Of a DNA stretch of 55,000 nt, positions 12,620 through 26,407 are shown piece by piece. Position 1 is the first letter of the stretch. Each line of letters opens with the position of its first letter. The stretch comes from Anaeromyces robustus (Eukaryota > Neocallimastigomycota > Neocallimastigomycetes > Neocallimastigales > Neocallimastigaceae). The stretch spans positions 1-55,000 of the forward strand of contig MCFG01000074.1 of assembly GCA_002104895.1 (NCBI GenBank), written 5' to 3'. The position numbers and the translations under genes were made by a program. The notes below the pieces were generated by a model. The model made no database searches. It was not told the DNA's origin and was given only the letters and a program-made list of their open reading frames with translations.

Positions 12620-13422
12620 ATGAATAACAATATTAATAATTATATAAATATATATATATATATAAAGTTATCTTCTTTCAAGAACTACTCCATTTATTAT
12701 GTCACCTTTTAAAAATATTCGTTTAGTAATATCTTATATTACTTATACTTTATTAGCTCTCGGGAAATTATTTTTGATTATATTTCATTTTTTTTACCCT
12801 TATCAAAAAATTATAAGATATGGAAGTGAATATTATAATAAATATTGGGATGGTTGTTGGAATGTTCAACTTTATATAAGTTTCTTTTCAGTATTATATG
12901 ATATTGTTGTTTATTTTACTATGAAAATAGATCTTTTTGATAGAGATATTTATAGTGAAATAGAAGAAAATAAAGCATGGAAAAAATATAGAAAAATGTC
13001 AAGACTACGTGTAAGTTTTTTATAATTTTTTTTTATAACTTTTTTTTTTCTCTATTTTTAAAAATTCAATTTATTAATACTAATAATACTAAATAATACT
13101 AATGATACTAATAATACCAATAATAATCAATGTTATTATTATTATTATTATTATTATTTTAATTATTTTTATAAATATAATTATTAATTTAAATTAGATC
13201 AAATATGTTGCCATTTTTGCAGTTGGAAACTTTATGTTGGTATTAATTACTAAAATAAGTCCTCTTAAAAATATTTTACCTTTAGGATATTTGGAATATT
13301 ATAGAAAAATATTAGTAACTATGCCTTATGTAATGTTATATATTGATCAAATTTTAATTTCAGAAACAGATATGATTCCTATCAATGAAAGTATCGTTCA
13401 TATGAATATATATTCTCATTAA
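12170..13422 (+). CDS. Compact seven-helix membrane protein, family unknown
   Basis: Three exons, 12170-12474, 12668-13010 and 13198-13422, join in frame (phases 2 and 0) to give 290 aa. The start ATG follows a CAA/AAT-rich leader and AAAAA. I count seven hydrophobic segments, near residues 17-37, 45-68, 80-104, 113-140, 160-182, 218-237 and 254-272, with only short loops and tails. The loop after helix 5 carries acidic and basic residues (EIEENKAWKKYRKMSRLR). The topology would fit a small receptor or transporter. I see no rhodopsin Schiff-base lysine context, DRY, NPxxY or other family signature, so no function is claimed. There is no signal peptide beyond the first helix. The next gene is 3.7 kb away. 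Confidence 0.75.
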
Positions 13423-15922
13423 TAATAAAAATAATAAAAATAATAATAATAAAAAAAAAAAAAATATCAAAAATAATAAAAATATCAAAAATAATAGTAT
13501 TAATATAACAATTACATTAGAAGATTTTATATATGTAGATAAAATACACATAAAATCCTATATATAGAATATATATGTAAATATATAATCATTCAAAAAA
13601 AAAAGAAAAAAAAGAAAAAAAAGATTATTTATTCAATATATATATAAATTTATAAAATTAATGAATGATTTATTAGAAAATTCAAAAAATTCATTTAAAA
13701 GTATGTATATATAATGTAATAATAATAATAATAATTTATATAAAAAAATAATGAAAAATATTAAAAACAGTAATATATAGTTTTAACAAATTATATATTT
13801 TGTTATTATTAATAATATAAATAATAAGTTTTAATAATTTGTAAAAAAAAAAAAAAAAAAAAGATTCTTTATTTTCTTCTAAATATAATTTTAGAAAAAA
13901 CAAAATATACCATTTTCTCAATTTTAAATATATGTAATTATTATTATATAACTATTTTTTTTTTATTAAAATATAAAATGAAACAATAAAAACCTATTAA
14001 TTTTATATAAAATAAAAAAAAAAATTAAAATCTTATATTGTGTAGTTTTCATTATTATTACTGTTAATATTAGTATTATTATTTATTTTTTATATTTTTA
14101 AGTATGATTGTGGAGTATTTATTATCTGTTTTATTAACTAAAGTTATTATTATTATTATCTATTATTTATGTTTTTTAAATTGATATAATAATATATAAA
14201 AATGTTATTAAATGATTGTGGAGTATTCATTATTTGTTTTATTAACTAAAGTAAAATTTTTCATAGAACTTCTAAAAAGTTTATTATAAAGTTTACAAAA
14301 ATTTATAAAAATATAAATATATGTATATTTTAAATATTAATCATATAAATAATATAATATAAAATATTAATTTTATATATATATTTTCATTTTATATATA
14401 TAAATTTTTTATCAAATATATATATATTTTTTTCCATTTTATTTTATTTTCATACACACACACTCACAACAATACAACACCATAACCATCAAACTTTTGT
14501 TAAAAATTATTTTTTATTTAATATTATTTTAATATTATTTTAAATAATATAAATAATTTAATATTTTTTTTAATATTATTTTAATATTTAATATTTAATT
14601 AAATTTTTTTAATAAGATTTTTTGTAGCCATTCGTTCCGTAAATTCAACCATACATTTATTTAAATATTTATTATTAGATAAATCTTCTCCTAAAATTTA
14701 ATTTAATTTAATTTTTTTTATTTAAATTGTTATATTTAACTTAAAACAAAATAAAAATGTTATTTTAAAATAAAATAAAAAATAAAAAAAAAGATAGTTA
14801 AGTATTAAATATTAACTTGGTCCTTTTTTATTTTTTTTGTTTTATTATCTAAATTTTATTTAAAATTTTATTTTTATTATTATAGTTTAAAGTTTATTAT
14901 AGAATTATAGATATATCTAAAATAAAATAAAATAAAATAAAATAGAATAAAAAAAGTATTTTCTTTTTTCTTTTATTATTTATTATTTATTTATTTATTA
15001 TTAATTTCTAAACTTTGATTTTAAACCATTTATTAATATTTTATTGGTTTATTTCAGTTTAAATAAATTTATATAATATATTTAAAATATATTCTTAATA
15101 TATACAATATATTATTAAAAGATACCCAATTTATATATTATTTTTATAGTTTTATATAGGTTTTATGTATATAAATATATATTAAAATGTAATGAATTAT
15201 AAATAATAAAAAAAATTTATTTAAACTCTAATTTATATATATTTTTAAATAAATTTTATATATAATATAATAAATAAACTTTATTAATTATTATTATTTA
15301 AATAAATATATGTAAATATAAAAATAAATAAAAATATAATAAATATAAATAAATGAATAATATGAAAATAAATAAATTACAATTATATGATATTATATGT
15401 AATACTAAATATTAAATGTTAAAACTTATTATATTATATTATATTATGTTTTATATATTATTTGTGATATTTAATATTAATAAAATGTTATTTAATATTT
15501 AATTATGTAAAGTTTTTTTTTTTTCCTATAATAAATAGAGAGAGATAAAAATTTTATATAATAATAATAATAATAATAATAATTAATAATAATAATTAAT
15601 AATTAATAATTAATAATTAATAAATCATAATAAAAAAACAGATAAAAAAAAAAAGTTAATTTAATAAAAAATATTAAGTAATAAAATAACATAAAATAAA
15701 ATAAAATAAAAGAAAAGAAAAAAAAAAAAAAATAAAAAATTTACATCATAAAAAAAAAAATAAAAAAAAAATAGATATTAATAAATCCAATATAAAAGAT
15801 TAAAATTAATTCATAAGGTCAGGAAGCAAAATAAAAAAAAACAGAAAAAAAGAAAGAAATTAAAAAGTAACAAATAAGAATAAATAGGAAATAAAAAAGT
15901 AAAAATCAATTCAATATATTAA

Positions 15923-15953
<31 letters not shown>

Positions 15954-17147
15954 ATTAATAAATTTCTTTGGATTTATAAGAAGAATATAAAAGGGTGTTT
16001 TTTTTTTTTATTTTATTTTTTTTTTCGAAAAAATTTCAAAAGAAAAACCAATAGTAAGAAAAAGTAGGAAAAAAAAAAAAAAGAAATAAATAAGTATACA
16101 ATTTATATAGTAGAAAAGTAAATATATATATTTTTTTAATTACTTTTTTTTTTTTTTTTAATAATTTATATATATATTTAATTTTTAATTAATTTTTAAT
16201 TTTTAATTATTAATTATTAATTATTAATTATTAATTTTTATTAATGTTTAGTAAGATTTGATATTTTTATTTTTTTTTTTAAAATATAAGAATTTATTAT
16301 TAATATATGAAATTAAAAAAGATTTTATTTAAAATTTAGTAAAATAGTAAATAATATATATATATATTTATAATATAGTAATATATTAATAATTCAGGAA
16401 TTTCTTAATTTAATTTTATAAAGGAAATTAAAATCTAAAATTTAATATTTTGTTAAAGCTATTAAATTCATTTAAATTTTTATATTATTATGATTTTTAT
16501 TTAAATTTATAAATAATTTAAATTTTTGTTTTATTATTTGATGTAATTTCTAATTTAGATTTTAGAATGTATTTTTTTTAATTTTACAAATAATTATATA
16601 TATATATTATTATATATTGTATTATCTTATATGATTTAAATATAATAGTACTTTAAATTATTTTTATTTTTATTTTTATTTTTACTTTTATTTTTATTTT
16701 TATATATATTATACTCTTTAAATATTTAATATTTCATTAATAATATTTTTATATTTTTATTTATTTATTTATCTATTTATAATAAAAAAATTATAATTTT
16801 TATAGCTAATATTAATTAAAACATAATAATATTTTTTCGAAAAAAAAAAATAAAAAAAAAAATACCAAAGCTAAAATATAGAGGGAAGAAAATTTCAATA
16901 ATTATAATAATTAATATTTATTTTTTTTTAACAAAATAATACAAACTTCCAATAAAAATAAAAAAAAAAAAAAGAATTAGATATTTATTTTAGAATAATT
17001 TATTATAGACAAAAAAAAAAAAAAAACATAAAAAAAAGATCTTCAATAAGTTAAAAATCACAATTGGATCATATTTAGAAAATAAATTTTTATATTACTA
17101 CCAAAGAAATAATTTAATATAAATAAAAATATAATATATAATATAAA
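13423..17147. other. Intergenic A/T-rich spacer
   Basis: No gene is supported in 3.7 kb. It contains (AAT)n and TAAA microsatellites (for example 15920-15955), poly(A/T) runs and one pair of direct repeats near 14.1-14.25 kb. The last few hundred bases are A-rich and lead into the ATG at 17148. Confidence 0.6.
14104..14253. repeat. Direct repeat pair, ~42 bp
   Basis: ATGATTGTGGAGTATTTATT followed by ATCTGTTTTATTAACTAAAG at 14104 recurs at 14212 with three substitutions. The spacer is about 65 bp. Confidence 0.75.
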
Positions 17148-20100
17148 ATGACTGAAGCTATACCGTTAGTACCGGTAATTCCAGTTGTTTCAAATCCAAT
17201 TTATGATCCATTTCCTATTAAATCTAAATCAAATGATACAGAATATAATATAAATAATGTTTATAATAATGAAAAAGATAAAGAAAAAGATAATATAAAT
17301 AAAGTAGAAAGTTCAACAAAAAAGAAGAAGACTTCTCCTTCTTTACATGCATCATTAAGAACTGTAGAACAAGTTCTTACAGAACAAAATACTGATTTAG
17401 AAAAAGGTCTTTCAGTACAAGAAGCTGATTTTCGTATAAAATTACATGGTCCTAATATTTTAGAACCAGAAGATGAAGAAACTATGATTGGTAAATTTAT
17501 GGAACAATTTAAGGATCCACTTATTATGCTTCTTATGGGTTCAGCAACTATATCATTACTTATGGGTCAATTTAGTGATGCTTTAAGTATTTTATTGGTA
17601 AAAAAATTTTATTTTTTTATTTTTTATTTTTTTTTTCATAATATACATATATATATATTGAATTATTATTATTATTATGAAAATAACAATAATAACAAAA
17701 AAAAATAATTATTATAATATTAAATCCTAATTAATAATTATAATATTATTATATTTTATTATTTTTTTTTTCAGGCTATAGTTATTGTATTAACTGGTAA
17801 ATATAAAAAATATTATGAATTATTTAATAAAATAATATATATATATAAAGAATCAAATAAAATATTATAGTATAAAATAAAGAAAAATTGAAAGAACAAA
17901 TTATTAATATATATTTATATTATATATATACGTATATAAATATCTTATGAAATAATATAATCTTTTATTTGATTTAATTATTATTAATTACATAAAAAAA
18001 AGTTGCATTTGTTCAAGAATATCGTTCTGAAAAATCATTAGAAGCATTAAATCAATTAGTTCCAAATTATTGTCATGTTATACGGTAATATATTATAATA
18101 ATAATAATAATAAAATAGAAAAGAAAAATAGGATAAGAAGTCATAATATTAATTCATAATATATATATATATATTAAAAAAAATAAATAAAAGACAAGGA
18201 CAATTAAGTTCAATGTTAGGAAATAATTTAGTACCAGGAGATATTGTTCGTTTTTCAATTGGTGATAGAATTCCAGCTGATGTTAGAATTACTCAAGTAT
18301 GTAAAAATATAGATATATATATATAAATTTTTTTTAATAATAAATAATATAAATAAATAAATTCATATATATTTTAATGAATTATAATAATTATTAATTA
18401 ATTTAAATATATTAATATTATTTTTATTGTTATAATTATAATTATCTGTTATTTCTATTATTCTTATTTTTCTTATTATTATAATATTTATTATTATTAT
18501 TATTACTATTACTATTACTATTATTATTATCATCATCATTATTATATTTATTGCTATTACTATTACTATTACTATTATTATCATCATCATTATTATTATT
18601 ATATTTATTGCTATTACTATTACTATTATTATCATCATCATTATTATTATTATATTTATTGCTATTACTATTACTATTATCATCATCATCATTATTATTA
18701 TATTTATTGCCATTACTATTATTATTATTATTATCATATTAATAATTAAAAAAAAAAAAAAAAGGCTGTTGATTTAGAAATTGATGAATCAAGTTTAACT
18801 GGTGAAACAAAACCATGTGTAAAAAATACTGAAGTAATTATTAGTGAAGCATCTGAAGTTAATTTAGCAGAAAGAAAAAATATTGGTTTTATGGGTACAC
18901 TTGTAAGAAATGGTTATGGTGTTGGTATTGTTATAGGAACAGGTAAAAATACCGAATTTGGTACTATCTTTTCTATGGTTAATGATGTAGAATCTAAAAA
19001 GACACCACTTCAAGAAAAAATGGGTGAATTGGGTAAACAAATTTCAGCTTTTTCTATTGGTATTATTATTGTCATTATGATTATTGGTGTTATTCAAGGA
19101 AAGAATTGGTTAGAAATGTTTAATGTTGGTGGTAAGTTTTATATATATATATGTATTATGGAATATATAAATATATGTATTATGAAATTTATAAATATAT
19201 ATATATATATTTATATTTATATTTTGAAATATGTAAATATATTTTTTTGACATAATATAATTAAATAATAATAATATAATTCTTGTTATATAAATATTAT
19301 ATATTTTAAAAAAAATATTAATAAAATATTAATAGTTAGTTTAGCTGTTGCTGCTATTCCAGAAGGTCTCCCAATTTGTGTTACTGTTACTTTAGCATTA
19401 GGTGTATTAAGAATGGCTAAAAGAGATGCAATTGTTAAAAAATTACCAGCAGTAGAATCTTTAGGTTCCGTTAATGTCATTTGTGTTGATAAAACTGGTA
19501 CTTTAACTATGAATAAAATGACTGTAACTAAAGTTTATACTGCTGCACAAGATGAATTAATTGATATTGAAGGAAAGAAAAATGAAGATTTACCACAATC
19601 AATACATCATAATGCTATTAAGATTTTAATTAGAATTGGTAACTTATGTAATAATGCTCATATTTCTAATGGTGAACATTTAGGACAACCAACTGAAGTT
19701 GCTTTATTAGAATTTGGAAATTTATTAAATATAAGAGATGAAAGACCTGTACGTATTATTATTATTATTATTATTATAATTATTATTATTTATTTATTTA
19801 TTTATTAATTTATTAATTTATTTTCATAATATATTTAATAATACATAATATAATATATAATATAATATATATTATATAATATTTTTTATTTTATTTTTTT
19901 TATTTTTTTTTTTTAGTTATATCCTCGTATTTCTGAAAATGCATTCAATTTTGAAAAGAAATTTATGACAGTAACTTGTAAAGGTGAAATGGATAAAGAG
20001 ATAATTTTTGCTAAAGGTGCAAAAGAACCAATTATGCAACGTTGTTCTTCTTATTATGTATCAGAAGATAATATTCAACCTTTAACTAAAGAATATAGAG

Positions 20101-21264
20101 AAAAAATTTCAAATATTTCACAAGAAATTGCATCTCAAGGTTTACGTGTTCTTTTCATGGCTATGGGAACGGATATGAATAATCTCGCTTTTGTTGGTTT
20201 TGTAGCTATGTATGATCCACCAAGAATTGGTGTTGGAAATGCTATTAATACTGTAATGGATAGTGGTGTTAAAATTGTAATGATTACTGGTGATTCAGGT
20301 AATAATATAATTTAATATAATATAATATAATAAAATTAAAAAATAGAATAAATAATAAATAAATAAATATATATATATATATATAATTAAAATTATATGA
20401 TTATAAATTGGGGAATAAAATAAATAAATTTAAATATTAATATTATATTATCTTGTTAAATATAATATTATATATAATATATAATATATATATGCATATT
20501 TATAGAGGGTACTGCTATTTCTATTGCTCAAAAATTAAATATTATGAATTCTGTTGGTAATGGTTATTATATGTCTGGTGCAGAATTAGATGAATTATCA
20601 GAAAATGAACTTCGTCGTGTAGTACCAACAATTTCTATTTTCTATCGTACTACCCCAAAACATAAAATGGCTATTGTTAAAGCTCTTCAAGCCAATGATT
20701 TAGTTGTAGCTATGACTGGTGATGGGGGTAATATATAATACGAAAAATATATATATATAATACAGAAAATATATATATAAATATAATATAATATATATAT
20801 ATATATGAATATAATACAAAAAATATATTATTATATTATATTTTATATTTGATTATTAAAATATTTAATTGTTATATTGTTAAATATTTATAGTTAACGA
20901 TGCACCTGCATTACGTCTTGCTGATGTAAATTTATTATTTTTATTTTATTTTATTTTATTTTATTTTTATTATATATATATAATTTTTTCTATATTTAAT
21001 TTATTTAATTTTTTTTTTAAAAAAAACATTGTATATATAAATATTAATAATATAATAATAATATTTATATTTATATTTTATAATAGATTGGTATTTCAAT
21101 GGGTAAAAGTGGTACAGATGTATCAAAAGAAGCTGCTGATATGATTTTAGTTAATGATGATTTTTGTAAGTTTTTTTTTTTAATATTATAAATAGATAAT
21201 ATAAAATAATAAAATGGCAATAAAAATAAATTAAAGTTTTATATTTATAAATTTTATAAATTAA

Positions 21265-21300
<36 letters not shown>

Positions 21301-21583
21301 ATATATATATATAATAGCAACAATTTGTAATGCAATTGAAGAAGGAAAGGGTATTTTCTATAATATTCAAAACTTTTTATGTTTCCAACTTAGTACATGT
21401 ATTGCTGCTTTAACTTTAGTTACTTTATCAACATTACTAAATTTACCAAATCCATTAAATGCTATGCAAATTTTATATATAAGTAAATATTCATAAAATA
21501 ATAATAATAATAATAATTATATTTATATATAAAATAAAGGAAAACTATAAATAATGATAATACTATATAAATAATGATAATAA

Positions 21584-21631
<48 letters not shown>

Positions 21632-22522
21632 TTTTGTATAATCTATTTTATATTATAATTAAATTAATCTATAATTTTAATATATTTTTATAATAATAAT
21701 AATATTTTTTTTTTTTTTTTTTAGATATCATTTGTGATGGACCTGTAGCACAATCATTAGGTGTTGAAGCTGTTGATGAAGATGTTATGAAACAACCACC
21801 ACGTAATAAAAATAAATCTATTATTGATAAAAAGTTTATATATAAGGTTTTATTATCATCTGCTATCGTACTAGGTTCAACATTACATATTTTCCATCAT
21901 ACCATAGAGGAACATTCTAATGAAATTACATCTTATACAACAACTATGGTAAATAAATTATATATATAATTAAAATAATACCTTTTTTTTTTTTTTTTTT
22001 GATATTTATTTTTTATATTAAATTGTATTATTATTATTTTTCTATTTTTATTTTTTTTTTATTTTCTTCTTCTTATTATTATTATTATATAAAATTTAAA
22101 AACAAAAACTAAAATAAAACAAAAACATTTATATACATATATACATACATACATATATACGTACATACATAATGCATATATATATACATATTTATTATAT
22201 ATGATTATAGACTTTCACTGGTTTTGTATTTTGTGATATCTTTAATAGTTTAGCATGTCGTTCATCAACCAAATCAATATTTAAAATTGGTTTATTTAGT
22301 AATAAAGCATTCATATGGGCAGCTGGATTGTCATTATTAGGAACATTTATTGTAGTTTATGTACCATTCTTCCAACAAATTTTCCAAACTGAACCACTTG
22401 CTTTACATGATATTTTACATTTAACTTTATTAAGTTCATTTGTATTAATTTTTGATGAAATTCGTAAATTTATTGTTAACAAAAGAAATCAAAAACAAAT
22501 AAAAGCATACGAAATGGTTTGA
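17148..22522 (+). CDS. PMR1: Golgi-type Ca2+/Mn2+-transporting P-type ATPase (SPCA/Pmr1 group, P2A)
   Basis: Thirteen exons: 17148-17597, 17775-17796, 18003-18084, 18194-18296, 18765-19131, 19336-19748, 19917-20298, 20506-20727, 20894-20925, 21087-21165, 21318-21482, 21725-21948 and 22211-22522. Joined they give 950 aa with every phase matching. P-type ATPase motifs in order: actuator TGE at 231-233; PEGLP in M4 with E351; DKTGT with the phosphorylated Asp at 393; TGDGVNDAP from 677. M6 has N773 and D777 in NIICDGP, followed by [19 protein letters not shown]. The signature [17 protein letters not shown] and the lack of a C-terminal calmodulin-binding tail place it with secretory-pathway SPCA pumps rather than SERCA or PMCA. 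These load Ca2+ and Mn2+ into the Golgi for glycosylation and sorting. Exons 2 (22 nt) and 9 (32 nt) are microexons. One M6 residue differs from the usual family form (C776 where Met is common); the ion-binding residues are intact. Confidence 0.96.
18471..18740. repeat. Intronic minisatellite of ATC/ATT/ACT trinucleotides in the ATPase gene
   Basis: It fills most of the 468-nt intron 18297-18764, the longest of the gene. A unit of about 51-57 bp, containing TATTTATTGCTATTACTATT and TATTATCATCATCATTATTA, occurs four times (TTTATTGC at about 18547, 18604, 18655 and 18706). Both strands read open as poly-Leu/Ser or poly-Ile, but this is intron, not protein. Confidence 0.85.
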
Positions 22523-23833
22523 AGATAGAATAAAAAAAAAAATAGAAAAAAAATATATATATTTAATAAATAACCAAAAAACAAAAAAAAAAATATAATA
22601 ATAATTTATATATCAAATTAATATTAGTAAAAAAAAAAAAAAAAAAGAAAAAAAAAAGTTAAAATCAATAATAGTAATAAATAATTTATTAGAAATTTAT
22701 TTATATTTATAATTAATTTTTTTTTTATAAATTAAAAAAAAAAAAAAAAAGTAAAACTAAAAGCAAAAACAAGAACAAAAACAAAAAACAAAAAAAAAAA
22801 AAAAAACTAGAAAAAAAAAAAAAAAAAAAACGAATCACTTAAACTAATAAAAAATAGAAATAGAAAATTTTATTTTTATTTTATTTTTAAACTTTTTTTT
22901 TTATTTTTTTACTTTAATAACCTCATTTTTATCGTTTTTAATAATTTTTTTTTTTAGAAAAAAAAAAAGAAAGATTTTATTTTTTTTGTATTATCTTTAT
23001 CTATTTATACCAATCAATATAATTTTAAATAATAATAATAATAAGAATAAGTTTATATTTATATATATTTTTTTATTTTTTATTTTTTAATTTTATTTTT
23101 ATTTTAGAAATTTATTTATTAACTTTTTGAATATTAGAAGAGAAGAAGAAAAAATAAAATTAAATAAAATTAAATAAAATGAAATGAAATAAAATAAAAT
23201 AAAATAAAATAAAATAAAATAAAATTAAATAAAATAAAATTATAAAAATAATAGTATAATAAAAATAATAAAAAACTAAAAACAAAAAATAATAATTTTA
23301 TATATATAAATATATATAAAATAAATAGAAAAAGAAAAAAAAAATTTTTTTTTTTCTTTTCAATAATTTATAATTAATAAAGAATTCAAAATAAAAAAAA
23401 ACTATATAATATTTATATTTATATAAAATATAAAGAAGAAAAGTATTTAAATAACCTAATTAAACCTATTTACAATAAAAATAAAATAAAATAGAAAAAA
23501 AAAAAATTAAAATAAAATAAAATAATTTTTCTTTATTCATAATTATTTATATATATATATATATCACAAATAACATTTAATCATTAATTTATTATTTAAA
23601 AAAAAATAAAAAATAAAAAATAAAAAATAAAATAAAGATGATATAGAAAAAATAAAAAATAAATAAAAATAAAATTAAAAAATAAAATAATAGAAAAAAA
23701 AATAAAATAATATAAAGAAATATAAAAAATAGAAAATTATAATAATAAAATATAATATATATATAATAAGAGTTTAATTATGTGAAAGTTATCAATGCTA
23801 TTTTTTTTCTTATTGTAGAACTATCGAGACTTT

Positions 23834-23908
23834 AAGAATATATAAATAATTTAATTAGGTCATCTATATAACTATATAGATGACTAATTAAATTATTTAT
23901 ATATTCTT
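23834..23908. other. Near-perfect 36-bp inverted repeat (long hairpin)
   Basis: The left arm 23834-23870 begins AAGAATATATAAATAATTTA and ends TCATCTATATA. The right arm 23873-23908 is its reverse complement except for one extra G in the left arm (in AATTAGG). The loop is two bases (AC). As RNA or cruciform DNA it would give a 36-bp stem with a single bulge. Unlike chance A/T palindromes it includes GATGA and CTAATTA blocks and is not a simple (TA)n run. Confidence 0.9.
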
Positions 23909-25051
23909 ATTGTTCATTATATATTATTACTTATTTATTTATTCGTTTAATATATTTATTTTCTTATATCTTTATTATTTTATATTAGAAAAAGTTTAAA
24001 AAAAAGAAAAAAGAAAAAAGAAAAAAGAAAAAAATTAATTATTAATATTAAAAGTTAGTTTTTATTATTTTTATTAATATATAAATTAATATTAATATCT
24101 ATATATGAAGTAAACTAAAACTAAAATATGGACTAGAAATAAATAATATCTAATTATGTTATTACTTTTCTTTTCTTCTATTCTTTATATTATATATATA
24201 TTTATATAAATTTTTTCATTTATATATATATATATATAAATATATAAAAAATTTAAACTTCGGACAACTCAACTTTTTTTTTTTTATTATATTAAAAAAA
24301 ATAATTAATTATTTAATTTAATATATTTATTAATATATTTGAATATACTTTTTTTAATTAATATTATTTAATAATATATGTGGAGTACACATTTTAATAT
24401 ATTAAAATCAATTTTGTCTTCTTTAAAAATAATTGATTTTATTATAATTATATATATAAAATATATTATTTTAAAGTATTTTTTCATATATTTTTTTTAT
24501 ATTAATCAAGTTTTTTATTTTATTTTATTTTATTTTAATTTTTTTTTTAAAGTTTATATATTTTGTAGATTTTAAAATATTTTTTAATTATTAATATAAA
24601 AAATATAATTTTTTATTTTATTAAAAAAAATAATTGTATATCTATAATAATAATAATAATAATTTTTTTTTCATTAGTTTAAGTATTTATTAGTAATTAT
24701 AAAAATAAAAAATAAAAATAAGAATAAAATAAAATAAAAAAAATTTTAAATAAGAAGAAATATCACTAGAAAATTTCTTTAATTTTTTTTTTCTCATTTT
24801 TATATAAATAATTTTTTATTATAAAAATTTTATTAGAATTTTAGTATTGTTAAATAATTGTTACAGTATTTTAAGTGAATACTAAAAAAATATTAGAATA
24901 ATCAATTTTATTTTTTTTTATTATATTATATTATATTATAATTTTTTAATTATTATTAAATTTTTAATTTAAAAAAGTATTGTAATTTTTTTCTTAAAGA
25001 ACGTTTTAAAAAACAATATTTGATTTATATTAATTAAAAAAAAAAAAAAGT

Positions 25052-25140
25052 AAGTATACTCATCCATAATTATATATAAATTTTAAGTATACTCATCCAT
25101 TATTATATATAAATTTTTTAAGTATACTCATCCATAATTT
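25052..25140. repeat. Three direct copies of a ~33-36-bp unit
   Basis: AAGTATACTCATCCATAATT and TATATATAAATTTT (two pieces of one unit) occur from about 25052, 25085 and 25120. The third copy is truncated at its right end. Confidence 0.8.
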
Positions 25141-25655
25141 ATAAATTATTGTACAATATCTATAATAGTGAAAAGAAATATTTAAAAAATAAAATATTAA
25201 AATATATATATAACATTAGGATTATAGAAATCATTATTATTATTATAATTATAATTATAATTATAATTATAATTATCATTTAAAAATTCATTAGATGGTT
25301 AATATAAATGAATTTTTGTTCAATTTTATAATAGACAAATATTTGTAAAATTTATATTTTTTTATTTTTTAAAAAAAAAAACATTATTATAAATATAAGT
25401 AGAAAAAAAGAAAAAAAAAAAAAGAAAGGAATTAGAAATTAAAAATATATTTTTTTACTGTATTTTAAATTCTTTAACTTATTTGATGCTTTTTTTTTTC
25501 TTTTTGTATTTTATTATAAAATATTAAAATAATAATTGAAAATTTATTTTTGATGTGAATATAATATAATATATATATATTTAAATTACTAATAATATTG
25601 TATATATACATATATTTATTATTATTACCAAAATCAATAGTTATTTTTATCCAAA

Positions 25656-25920
25656 ATGGTTACTAATAATACTAAAGAAGAAGCTGAAGTTATAAAGTTT
25701 TATTCTGAAAACTATACAGGTATATTCTTGGTTTTATTATTATTATTATTATTATTTAAAGTATTTAAATGTTCTTATTATAAATCGAATTTCTATTGAG
25801 TATAATTATTATTCCCCTTTTAATAATCAATAAATTAATATTATATATATAATATATCTATATATTCATTTTAATCCTTTCTAATAAAATAATAATAATA
25901 ATAACAATAATATTAAATTG

Positions 25921-25951
<31 letters not shown>

Positions 25952-26361
25952 AAGCTTATAGAATTTCATTTAAAAAATCAAATAAAAAAATTATAAGGGA
26001 TAAACCCATCAATAAAATTAAAGAATTATTAATTGAACAAGCAAGAGAAAGAAAATTACATCCAATTGTAAAAAAGAGACCAGAAAGTGATAGAATTCGT
26101 CAATTAAGAGAAGAATTGTAAGTTAAAAAAAAAAAAAAAAAAAAGAAAAGAAAAACTATATATATATAAATATAATAAGAAATGTATTATTAATCTATAT
26201 TATAAATATAAATATATTTTGTTATTATTTATATTTATTATCATATATATTATATGATAACAAATTATATACAAAATAATTTAATATTATGATATAATTC
26301 TATATAATTTTATAATAATAATAATAATAATAATAACAATAACAACCACAACCACAACCAC

Positions 26362-26407
<46 letters not shown>

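Larger units (their letters stand above)
22523..25655. other. Intergenic A/T-rich spacer
   Basis: No gene is supported. Poly(A) runs follow the ATPase stop, and a TAAAA pentamer array lies near 23160-23245. A long inverted repeat at 23834-23908 and a three-copy direct repeat at 25052-25140 are listed separately. Confidence 0.6.

Noticed and set aside
18363-18742. Poly-Ile and poly-Leu/Ser open frames on both strands
   Set aside because: They arise from the triplet minisatellite in an ATPase intron; splicing it out restores the conserved pump sequence.
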